Assembly (NCBI GenBank): GCA_050018455.1
Contig: JBEKAA010000010.1
Location: forward strand, 1 to 64,000
Direction: 5' to 3'
Origin: RBG-13-68-16 sp050018455
GTDB lineage: Bacteria > Acidobacteriota > Thermoanaerobaculia > Thermoanaerobaculales > Thermoanaerobaculaceae
Length of the DNA stretch: 64,000 nt
Positions 23,954-30,900 of this stretch are shown piece by piece. The position numbers were made by a program, and so were the translations under genes. Each line of letters starts with the position of its first letter. Within the stretch, counting starts at the first letter, position 1. The notes beneath the pieces were generated by a model. It made no database searches and was not told the origin of the DNA. It saw only the letters and a program-made list of their open reading frames with translations.

Positions 23954-24586
23954 ATGCAGCGCGTGCATGTGTTCGTCGACTATTGGAACTTCCAGCTCCG
24001 ATGGAACGAGCGCGCCGGCGAGGCGCGCTGCAACTGGGCCCATCTGCCCGCCGTGCTGCTGGAGAAGCTCGGCACGCTGCCGCTCTCGGACGACCTGGAC
24101 TTTCAGGGAATGCGGGTCTACGCATCGTGCGACCCGGACGACGAGAACCTGCGCCGCTGGCTCGAGAACTTCCTCGAGCGGCAGCCGGGCACGAGCGTCG
24201 TGACCCTCGAGCGCCGGCGGCGCTTCGACCACATCCGCTGCCGCAACTGCGGGTACGAGACAGGTACCTGCCCCTCGTGCGCGCAGCCGCTCGTGTGGTC
24301 GGCCGAGAAGGGGGTCGAGTCGGCGCTGATCACGGACCTCTACGAGCTCTCGTGGTCGGACGCTCTGGACGTGGCCGTCCTGGTCTCCTCGGACAGCGAC
24401 TTCGTGTTCCCGGCGGTGGGCCTTCAGGGGCGCGGCATCAAGGTCGTCAACGCTGCCTGGCGAGGGGCCGGCCAGGAGCTGACGCGCGCGGCCTGGGCGA
24501 CTCTCGACCTGGACGAATTGATCCCGAGCCTGGTGCGCGAGCCGAGCAGCTCGGAGCGCAAGGTCGTCGTCGAGACGCACCCGTAG
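23954..24586 (+). CDS. NYN (PIN-like) domain protein
   Basis: About 210 residues from the ATG at 23954, which has AAAGGGGGA at the right distance; an ATG at 23936 would add six residues. The N-terminus VHVFVDYWNFQLRW is the typical first strand with the catalytic Asp of LabA-like NYN proteins, and SSDSDFVFPAVG provides the second acidic pair. A four-Cys knuckle (RCRNCGYETGTCPSCAQP) in the middle probably binds zinc. The fold suggests a metal-dependent ribonuclease; target RNA unknown. It follows the glycine operon by about 50 bases. Confidence 0.75.
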   Translation: MQRVHVFVDYWNFQLRWNERAGEARCNWAHLPAVLLEKLGTLPLSDDLDFQGMRVYASCDPDDENLRRWLENFLERQPGTSVVTLERRRRFDHIRCRNCGYETGTCPSCAQPLVWSAEKGVESALITDLYELSWSDALDVAVLVSSDSDFVFPAVGLQGRGIKVVNAAWRGAGQELTRAAWATLDLDELIPSLVREPSSSERKVVVETHP

Positions 24587-24592
24587 GCCACC

Positions 24593-24817
24593 GCGTTCAA
24601 AGGTCTACAGGTTCATGCGTTCGAAGGTTCAAAAGTCCGCAGATTCGGCGCAAAGAGGTCAAAGGGGAAACGTCAAACGTTAAAGGGAAGACCCAAGACG
24701 GATTCCGCGCGGACGCTCCGTCATCTTTCATCTTTGTCGTCCCTTTGACCTTTTCCCTTTTACGTTTGACCTCACACGCTGTGGCCGGAACTTTCAAACT
24801 CGTGAGCGTTCGAACGC
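24593..24817. repeat. Composite intergenic hairpin element (B-A-A'-B)
   Basis: The longest clear copy. TTCAAAGG and TTCGAAGG words (24596-24630) come first, then GGTCAAAGGGGAAACGTC and TTAAAGGGAAG (24657-24690). A loop of about 50 bases follows, then CCCTTTGACCTTTTCCCTTT and TACGTTTGACC (24741-24772), and finally GAGCGTTCGAACGC (24804-24817). The overall structure is a nested inverted repeat between two convergent genes. Confidence 0.85.
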
Positions 24818-24827
24818 GCCGTTCCGC

Positions 24828-25271
24828 TCAGTCGGACGCGGGAACGTCGCGTCGGGGCGGGAGGAGCAGCATCACCAGCGCTGCGGCGAGCATCGGGAGG
24901 TCGCGCAGGACGAGGAACCACGAGTTGTGCGTCTCTTGGGCGCTCGCCGAAAAGCAGCCGCAGGCTACGTCCACACCGCGCAGGGCGTTGATCCCGAGCG
25001 CGACCTCGAACATGACGAGCAGTGCGGTGGCCCAGAGCGCTGCCGCGCGTCGCCTGAAGCCGAGCACCAGGCAAAGCCCGACAAGCAGCTCGAGCCACGG
25101 CATGTAGATCGCCATCAGGTCGATCGGGCCCGCGGGCAGGATCCGGTACCCCCAGATGATCGTCACCAGTGGTCGCGGGTCGAGGATCTTGCCCCACGCG
25201 GCGTACAGGAAGACACCACCGAGCGCGAGGCCGAGGAGCCGGTGCAACCAGCGGTTCCGCAGGAAGCTCAC
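24828..25271 (-). CDS. MauE/DoxX family redox-associated membrane protein
   Basis: A 147-residue protein with four hydrophobic helices of the MauE/DoxX type. GKILDPRPLVTIIWGYRILP is the usual first-loop motif and DVACGCFSAS gives the CxC pair seen in MauE homologues. These proteins are linked to electron transfer or disulfide formation in the periplasm. Translation starts at a GTG (25271) that overlaps the stop of the upstream rhodanese gene by four bases, so the two form an operon. Confidence 0.75.
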   Translation of the reverse strand: MSFLRNRWLHRLLGLALGGVFLYAAWGKILDPRPLVTIIWGYRILPAGPIDLMAIYMPWLELLVGLCLVLGFRRRAAALWATALLVMFEVALGINALRGVDVACGCFSASAQETHNSWFLVLRDLPMLAAALVMLLLPPRRDVPASD

Positions 25272-25747
25272 CGGGCCTCCCCTCGCTCGAGCGGCAGCCC
25301 CGCCGCCCCCCAGGCCGGCACGCCTCCCATCAGTACGTTCGGCGGGGGGAGCCCGCGGCGGTGGAGCTCTTGGGCGAGCAGCTGCTCGATGTCGGTCTCC
25401 TCGCCGGCGCCGTACACGACGACCGCGTCGGCGGAGCGCAGCCGTGCCAGAAGGTCGGCCGTCAGCTGCTTCTGAAGATCGGTGTAGGAGATCGCCTGCG
25501 CGCCGGGCACGTGCCCGGCCGCGAACTCGGCCTCGGAGCGCGTGTCGAGGAATACGATCCTCGGGAGCGAGGTGCGCATCGAGTCCGCGGAGCCGGCGTC
25601 GATGAGCTGGAAGTCGATCCCCGAGGCCGGCGGCTCGTGACCCTTGCCCCACCACGCGAGGTGGCGCCTGGGCACGAGATTCGCCGCGGTCCCCAGCACC
25701 AGGACGGCCGCGAGAATCAGGGCGGCATCGCGAAGCAATCCTCGCAT
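25268..25747 (-). CDS. Membrane-anchored rhodanese-like protein lacking the catalytic Cys
   Basis: A 159-residue protein with an N-terminal membrane anchor (LILAAVLVLGTAANLV) and a rhodanese fold: IVFLDTRSEAEFAAGHVPGA near the middle and NVLMGGVPAWGAAGLPL at the end. The active-site loop, normally Y-C-x-x-G, reads YGAGEETDIEQ, so the sulfur-carrying cysteine is missing and sulfurtransferase activity is unlikely. It pairs with MauE (GTGA overlap) and diverges from a cytochrome gene 26 bases away. Confidence 0.75.
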   Translation of the reverse strand: MRGLLRDAALILAAVLVLGTAANLVPRRHLAWWGKGHEPPASGIDFQLIDAGSADSMRTSLPRIVFLDTRSEAEFAAGHVPGAQAISYTDLQKQLTADLLARLRSADAVVVYGAGEETDIEQLLAQELHRRGLPPPNVLMGGVPAWGAAGLPLERGEAR

Positions 25748-25760
25748 CGCCGCAGGAGGG

Positions 25761-25776
25761 TACCATAGCGCCGATG
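25761..25776 (+). promoter_or_regulatory. Candidate leaderless promoter of the cytochrome gene
   Basis: TACCAT at 25761-25766 stands seven bases before the ATG (25774) of the diheme cytochrome gene, with no room for a ribosome site. The divergent rhodanese start is only 26 bases from this ATG. Confidence 0.45.
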
Positions 25777-26109
25777 CGTGCATCGAGGAGTCTCCTGCTC
25801 CGGCTGGCGGCGGTCGCTGCCCTCGGGGCGGTGGCGCTGTGGGCAACGTCGGGCAAACCGCCGCGCCTACCCGCCGACCCGGACCACAGTGTCGGTGAGG
25901 CCGAGACACGTTGCCTGCGCTGTCATGTCCACACCGGCGCGCACCCGCGACCGACCGACCATCCGCTTCGCGACGACTGCTTCTCATGTCACCGCGACGC
26001 GCGCGGGGTGTTGCACCCCCGGCAGGGGGCCTCGACCGATCTGCCGGGCGGGTGGAAAGACGACCCGGGGCTGGCGGGCAGGGCGGGCGGGAGAGGCGGA
26101 GGCCGATGA
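25774..26109 (+). CDS. Small diheme c-type cytochrome
   Basis: A 111-residue exported protein: signal anchor LLLRLAAVAALGAVALWA, then two heme-attachment motifs CLRCH and CFSCH about 20 residues apart, with several extra His that could serve as distal ligands. It is probably a periplasmic electron carrier. Its TGA overlaps the ATG of the next gene (ATGA), so the two are translationally coupled. The divergent MauE/rhodanese pair suggests a shared redox role. The C-terminus is Gly/Arg-rich. Confidence 0.75.
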   Translation: MRASRSLLLRLAAVAALGAVALWATSGKPPRLPADPDHSVGEAETRCLRCHVHTGAHPRPTDHPLRDDCFSCHRDARGVLHPRQGASTDLPGGWKDDPGLAGRAGGRGGGR

Positions 26110-27335
26110 GTCCGATACAGGGCTGGTTCAGGGGCTCGAAGGTTCGAAGGTCTACGACGGTTGGGGCAAAGGTCAAAGGTAAAAGGTCAAAGGGAAGGCG
26201 GGAGACGAGAGTAAGCAAGACCCGATCTTTTCCGTCGCCTCCTGGTTTTCCCTTTGACGTTTTCCCTTTTCCATTTTCCCTCGGTCTCCTGGCGGCGACA
26301 GTGGCCTGCGCGGTCTCACTCGGTTTGACCGCGGCGGCCACAGGTGCACCGCCGGTGCCTCGTTTTCCGGGGGCGACGACGACGGTGGCGGTCAATCGTG
26401 CAGACGGCCGCGTCGCGGTGCTGCAAGGCGCCGCCCTCTCGGTTTACCCGGCCGAGAACGCGGCGGCGCCGTCGGCGTCCTTCGAGATCCCCGGGAAGGA
26501 CCCTGCAGTTCTGGAATTCCGCGGGAACCAGATCCTCTACATGACGCACGACGTGAACGACATGCCGGTCGTCTTCGTAGCGGTGAGCGTGGAGGGCCGG
26601 GAGCGATTGGCGTGGCCCAACTCGGGCATCTCGGAACTCTTCCCGACCGACACGAGCCGCCTCACGTTGGACGGGAAGGGCGTATACGGTTTCCTGGTCC
26701 TCGATCGCCCGGCCCGTGCGTTCTTCGGCCTTGCGGACGACATCCCGCTCGGGGCCGGCGTGGCGGCGACGTACCGCTTCGCGGGCGAGAGACTGCTCGC
26801 GCGCGGCTCGGAAGCCTTCACCGGCCTTGTCGCACTCTCGGCCGACGACATGCTGCTGGCGCTCAAGGGCGGGGGCTTGATGCGGTACCGCTCCCCCGGC
26901 GGGGTCGCGTGGAAGCGAGAGGGGAGCGGCGGCGGCTGGAGGATCGCCGACGTGGACCTTCAAACCGGCGTCGTCGTCGCGATCGATGCGGTGGGGACGG
27001 CCGTCGCGAGCGGCCTCGAGAAGGGCGAGCCGCGCTGGCGCTGCGCCGGGGCAGGCGCCCCGGTCCGGGATGCCCGGACCAATCCCGACGGCCGCCTGCT
27101 CGTCCTGACAGGTGGAAGCGAGCGCACAGTCGAGACGCTCGACCCCGTGACCGGGCGCCAGTCCGGTAGCCAGCTCGCCGACCTGTGTGATGGCCAGGGT
27201 CTCTCAAAGGTCCTCGCCCAATGGCTGACGAAGGCCCAGGCGCTGTCCGAACTCATCGGTGTCGCAACACCGGGTGGATCCGCGTGGCTCCTTCGCGGCC
27301 CGGACGGCTGGTACGAGGTCCGCGACGTGCGGTAG
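26106..27335 (+). CDS. Secreted beta-propeller-like protein with a repeat element inside the signal region
   Basis: A 409-residue frame starting at ATG 26106, coupled to the cytochrome stop. The first nine residues (MSPIQGWFR) are followed by about 50 residues encoded by a word-repeat element (26133-26281), then by a hydrophobic export segment (LGLLAATVACAVSLGLTAAA). The mature part is rich in short strands (TTTVAVNRADGRVAVLQG, VVVAIDAVGTAVASGLEKG) and looks like a propeller of about six blades, with no catalytic motif. If translation really begins at 26106, the element has been inserted in frame. A later start, such as a GTG within the hydrophobic stretch, is the alternative. Function unknown. 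Confidence 0.55.
   Translation: MSPIQGWFRGSKVRRSTTVGAKVKGKRSKGRRETRVSKTRSFPSPPGFPFDVFPFPFSLGLLAATVACAVSLGLTAAATGAPPVPRFPGATTTVAVNRADGRVAVLQGAALSVYPAENAAAPSASFEIPGKDPAVLEFRGNQILYMTHDVNDMPVVFVAVSVEGRERLAWPNSGISELFPTDTSRLTLDGKGVYGFLVLDRPARAFFGLADDIPLGAGVAATYRFAGERLLARGSEAFTGLVALSADDMLLALKGGGLMRYRSPGGVAWKREGSGGGWRIADVDLQTGVVVAIDAVGTAVASGLEKGEPRWRCAGAGAPVRDARTNPDGRLLVLTGGSERTVETLDPVTGRQSGSQLADLCDGQGLSKVLAQWLTKAQALSELIGVATPGGSAWLLRGPDGWYEVRDVR
26133..26281. repeat. Composite hairpin element lying within a reading frame (B-A-A')
   Basis: GGCTCGAAGGTTCGAAGGTC is followed by GGCAAAGGTCAAAGGTAAAA and GGTCAAAGGGAAGG (26165-26198). After about 45 bases come the complement words TTTTCCCTTTGACG and TTTTCCCTTTTCC (26246-26273). 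Unlike the other copies it has no stop codon in the local frame and joins a start codon to an export signal. It encodes a Lys/Arg-rich then Phe/Pro-rich segment. Confidence 0.8.
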
Positions 27336-27382
27336 CACTGCCCGCATGTTCGCGCACCGCTGCGAGCCCGGCAGCGCGGCTC

Positions 27383-27461
27383 GTCTCCTCCGCTCCTCGG
27401 CCCCTCAGCTCCTCTCCGTGTCTCTTCGGGCCACGAACTACTGACCACGGACCACGGTCTC
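27383..27461. repeat. Intergenic word-repeat element (C words plus ACCACGG words)
   Basis: CTCCTCCGCTCCTCGGCCCC and CTCAGCTCCTCTCC words are followed by CTACTGACCACGGACCACGG. The ACCACGG tail resembles parts of the elements near 610-632 and 3635-3652. It sits between the stop codons of two convergent genes. Confidence 0.7.
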
Positions 27462-28823
27462 TCAGTCGAGGTCGAACTCGCCCGCTTCGAGGACCGCCTT
27501 GACGACGGCCATGAACTGGTCCGCTGTCGCGCCGTCGACCAGCCGGTGGTCGAACGAGAGAGCCAGGTAGACCATGTCACGGATGCCGATCGACTCGCGG
27601 CCCATCTCGTCGGTGACCACGACCGGCCGGCGCTGGATGCCGCCTGTGGACAGGATGGCGACGTTGGGCTGGTTGATGATCGGCAGCCCGTACAGGCCGC
27701 CGTACGGGCCGGGGTTCGTGACCGAGAACGTCGAGCCCTGGACGTCCTCCGGCTTCAGTTGCTTATTGCGGGCGCGGGCCGCGAGGTCCGTGACGCCGCG
27801 CTGCAGCCCTATGAGCGACAACTCCTCGGCGTGTTTGACGACCGGCACGATCAGGCCGTGAGGCAGCGCCACGGCGACGCCGATGTTGACGTGGCGGTGG
27901 TAGACGATCTCGTTGCCGTCCAGCGAGGCGTTGACGACGGGAAACCGCTTGAGCCCTTCCATGACGGCGGCGAGGAAGAACGGCGTGTAGGTGAGCTTCA
28001 GGCCGTGCTTCGCCTGGAACGCGTCGCGGCCGCCTTCGCGCAGCGCGACGACCCTGGACATGTCCGCTTCGAACACCGTGTGCACGTGCGGCGAGGTGCG
28101 TCGCGATGCCACCATGTGCTCGGCAATCTTCTGCCGCATGATCGACATCGGCTCGCGCAGGTCCCCGCCTGTGAAGGCCCCGGACGGACCGAGCGTGGCG
28201 CCGGAGATCGGCGGAGTGCCGTGGCTCGGCGGCACCGGGGCGGGCGCAAGGCGCGGCGCGGCGGCCCTAGGCGTGGCCGATCCCGGCGGTGCGGGCCTGC
28301 CCGCCTCGACGTAGGAGAGGATGTCGTCCTTGGTCACGCGGCCGTGGATTCCGGTCCCGGGCACGGCGGCGAGGTCCACGCCGTGCTCGCTGGCGATGCG
28401 GCGGACCAGCGGCGAGGAGCGCTGGCGAAGGGCCTCGGCCTCGCCCGCCGGACGCTCGGCCAATCCGAGAGCGGCAGAAGCCGGAGGTGGCGCGACCGGA
28501 ACCGAGGAGACCGTCGCAACCGCAAGCGGCGCCGGAGCCGCGGCCGGCTCCGCCTTGGGTGGAGGCGCCGACGAGGTCGCTTCGCCTGCCAGGTCGATCA
28601 CACCGATTACGGTCTCGACCGCGACAGTGGCCCCCGGGCCGTGGAGTATCTTGCCGAGCTTCCCGCTCGCCGGGGCCGGCACCTCGGCGTCCACCTTGTC
28701 CGTGGAGATCTCGAGCAGCGGCTCGTCTTTGGCGACCTCGTCACCTTCGTTCTTGAACCAGCGGACGACCGTCCCCTCGGTGATGGACTCGCCCATCTGC
28801 GGCATCAACACGTTGACCGGCAT
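27462..28823 (-). CDS. 2-oxoacid dehydrogenase E2 (dihydrolipoamide acyltransferase)
   Basis: About 453 residues, starting at the ATG at 28821-28823 behind GAGGGGGC. Domain order: lipoyl domain (1-80, lipoyl-lysine in EISTDKVDAEVPAP), an Ala/Pro linker, a peripheral subunit-binding domain (SPLVRRIASEHGVDLAAVPG), a second linker and the catalytic acyltransferase domain with SFDHRLVDGATA. It transfers acyl groups to CoA in a pyruvate-, branched-chain- or oxoglutarate-type complex. The single lipoyl domain and the sequence style favour a branched-chain type, but the E1 genes are not here, so the substrate is open. It is followed upstream by lpdA. Confidence 0.88.
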   Translation of the reverse strand: MPVNVLMPQMGESITEGTVVRWFKNEGDEVAKDEPLLEISTDKVDAEVPAPASGKLGKILHGPGATVAVETVIGVIDLAGEATSSAPPPKAEPAAAPAPLAVATVSSVPVAPPPASAALGLAERPAGEAEALRQRSSPLVRRIASEHGVDLAAVPGTGIHGRVTKDDILSYVEAGRPAPPGSATPRAAAPRLAPAPVPPSHGTPPISGATLGPSGAFTGGDLREPMSIMRQKIAEHMVASRRTSPHVHTVFEADMSRVVALREGGRDAFQAKHGLKLTYTPFFLAAVMEGLKRFPVVNASLDGNEIVYHRHVNIGVAVALPHGLIVPVVKHAEELSLIGLQRGVTDLAARARNKQLKPEDVQGSTFSVTNPGPYGGLYGLPIINQPNVAILSTGGIQRRPVVVTDEMGRESIGIRDMVYLALSFDHRLVDGATADQFMAVVKAVLEAGEFDLD

Positions 28824-28841
28824 GTGTGCCCCCTCGTTCAA

Positions 28842-28967
28842 AGTCGGCAGTCGACGGTTGACAGTTGACAGTCAAAGGCTGAAAGCAGAATGCTGAAACC
28901 TCGTTTGGTCTTGACCACGTTCCGTTTTGCTTCTGACTGTGAACTGTCGACTGTCAACTGTTAACTC
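28842..28967. repeat. Intergenic word-repeat hairpin (D words in both orientations)
   Basis: GTCGACGGTTGACAGTTGAC and AGTCAAAGGCTGAAAGC (28853-28886) are mirrored by TTTTGCTTCTGACTGTGAAC and TGTCGACTGTCAACTG (28925-28961). The arms can pair as an imperfect hairpin about 125 bases long between lpdA and the E2 gene, i.e. inside the likely operon. Confidence 0.8.
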
Positions 28968-28969
28968 CT

Positions 28970-30373
28970 CTAGAAGTGAATCATCTGCCCGTGCACGCCC
29001 TCGGCAGCCTCGTGGATCGCCTCGTGCAGCGTCGGGTGGGCGTGGATCGTGTGAATCAAGTCCTCGGCGGTTAGCTCGCCGCGCAGCGCGGCCTCGGCCT
29101 CGGCGATCAGCTCGGTCGCGTGGGGGCCGACGATGTGAACGCCGAGAATCTCGTCGTACTTCGCCTCGGCGACGATCTTCACGAAGCCGGCCGACTCGCC
29201 GAGAATCGACGCCTTGCTGCTGGCCGAGAACGGGAACACCCCGGTGCGCACGTCGTACCCGGCCTCGCGCGCCTTCGGCTCGGAGAGCCCGATGGAGGCC
29301 GCCTCCGGCCAGCAATACGTGCAGGAGGGAACCCGGTCGTAATCGATGGGGCGCGGGTCGGCCCCGGCTATGTGTTCGACGGCGAGGACGCCCTGCATCG
29401 AGGCCACATGGGCGAGCCACGGGGTGCGGAGCAGGTCCCCAATCGCGTACACCCCCTCCTCGTGCGTGCGGCAGAACTCGTCCACAACGATGCGGCCGCG
29501 CTCGATCTGCACCTTCGTGTTCTCGAGGCCGACCCCCTTGAAGTTGGCTTCCCGGCCCACGGCAAGCAGCAGGCGCTCGGCTTCGAGTTGCAGCATCTCG
29601 CCCTTGGCGGTCACCGCCTTGCAGCGCACGACCCCGCCTTCGACCTTGGCTTCCTCCACGCGCGTGGCTGTGTAGACCGTGATTCCCTGGCGGCGGAACG
29701 CCTTGTTCACCTCGGCGGAAACGTCCGGATCCTCGAGCGGCAGCACGCGATCCAGCAGCTCAACGACGGTGACCTGGGAGCCGAAGCGCGCGAAGATCGA
29801 GGCGAACTCCATCCCCACCGCCCCCGCGCCGAGCACCAGCAGCCGAGGAGGAACCTCCGCCAGCTCGAGGATGTGATCCGAGTTGATGACCCGGTCGCCG
29901 TCCGCGCTGACGAACGGCAGGTCCCCGCAGCGGGAGCCGGTCGCCAGGATGATGTTCTTCGCGAGGCGCTTGTCCACCGAGCCGTCGGGCCGTGCGATCT
30001 CGACCGTTCGGTTGCCTGCAAACCTGGCGGTGCCCTGCGCCCAGGCGACCTTGTTTTTCCGGAAGAGAAACTCCACCCCCTTGGAGTTCTTCGTCACAAC
30101 CTTGGCCTTGTGCGCTTGCGCGGCCTTGAGGTCGAGCTTCACCTCGCCGCATACGACGCCGAACCTGGCGCCGTCGTGGGCCTGGTGGAGCAGGTCGGCG
30201 GTGTGGAGCAGGGCCTTCGTCGGGATGCAGCCGCGGTGAAGGCAGGTCCCACCGAGGAAGGGGTCCTTCTCGACCACAAAGGTGTCGAGGCCGAGCTGCC
30301 CCGCCCGGATCGCGGCCACGTAGCCGCCGGGTCCGGACCCGATGATCACAAGGTCGTGCTGGGTTTCGGCCAT
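28970..30373 (-). CDS. lpdA: Dihydrolipoyl dehydrogenase
   Basis: A 467-residue flavoprotein that reoxidises dihydrolipoamide with NAD+. It has the FAD-binding GSGPGGYVAAIRAGQLG, the redox-active disulfide GGTCLHRGCIPTKALL, the NAD-binding GAGAVGMEFASIFARFG and the C-terminal HAHPTLHEA with the catalytic His-Glu. The ATG at 30373 follows GGAGGAGGGGG. It is expected to serve both the E2 complex next door and the glycine cleavage system upstream, whose operon has no L-protein gene. Confidence 0.94.
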   Translation of the reverse strand: MAETQHDLVIIGSGPGGYVAAIRAGQLGLDTFVVEKDPFLGGTCLHRGCIPTKALLHTADLLHQAHDGARFGVVCGEVKLDLKAAQAHKAKVVTKNSKGVEFLFRKNKVAWAQGTARFAGNRTVEIARPDGSVDKRLAKNIILATGSRCGDLPFVSADGDRVINSDHILELAEVPPRLLVLGAGAVGMEFASIFARFGSQVTVVELLDRVLPLEDPDVSAEVNKAFRRQGITVYTATRVEEAKVEGGVVRCKAVTAKGEMLQLEAERLLLAVGREANFKGVGLENTKVQIERGRIVVDEFCRTHEEGVYAIGDLLRTPWLAHVASMQGVLAVEHIAGADPRPIDYDRVPSCTYCWPEAASIGLSEPKAREAGYDVRTGVFPFSASSKASILGESAGFVKIVAEAKYDEILGVHIVGPHATELIAEAEAALRGELTAEDLIHTIHAHPTLHEAIHEAAEGVHGQMIHF

Positions 30374-30545
30374 CGCGCCCCCTCCTCCTGCTAATGGAAC
30401 CGCCTTGCGCGGCGACTCATTCTAGCTTGGAAGGCCGCCCGGCGGAGTTCCTTGCCGATGGGGGAGCATCGGCCTCGTCGCGCCGCCTCGCAACCGGCCC
30501 CGCGGCGCTCGTAGCGCGACCGCACCCTGTCAGCCGGACGGTTTC

Positions 30546-30868
30546 CTAGGCATCTGCGACGATGATTCTCGGCGACGAGCCACCCTCGGCAAGGTCGCCG
30601 CCACCCTCACCCGGGACGTAGACCGAGTAGGGGTAGGAACCCAGATTCCTCCCGACTGCAAAGACGGTTCCCTCTTCGTTTTTTTTTTCGCAACTGCCTC
30701 GGGGAACATGATCTCGGAACCCGGCACCAAAGAGACAAAGCTCACGACGGCTTCCGGGTGGACCACGAGCCGGCCGGGCTCGACCCGGTACTTGCACCCC
30801 TCCTTGTAGATGACCACCTTGTGGATGCAACCACGTTCCTCGCAGCTGGGCCTCTTGACTGCCTCCAT
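30546..30868 (-). pseudogene. Small cupredoxin-like gene frameshifted at an A10 run
   Basis: A start (ATG 30866-30868) with a strong GGGAGG ribosome site opens MEAVKRPSCEERG and VVHPEAVVSFVSLVPGSE. At a run of ten A (30679-30688 on this strand) the protein-like sequence moves to the next frame and continues NEEGTVFAVGRNLGSYPYSV and then GEGGGDLAEGGSSPRIIV to a stop at 30546. Eight or eleven A would keep one frame. Joined, it gives about 107 residues with a beta-sandwich look. It may be a real indel, a sequencing error at the homopolymer, or a slippage-expressed gene. Function unknown. Confidence 0.55.
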
Positions 30869-30900
30869 GTTGTTTCCTCCCTAGGCTCGTTCAGCCTTCC

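Noticed and set aside
29120..30394. 424-codon plus-strand frame
   Set aside because: Antisense shadow of lpdA, which has all its catalytic motifs on the minus strand.
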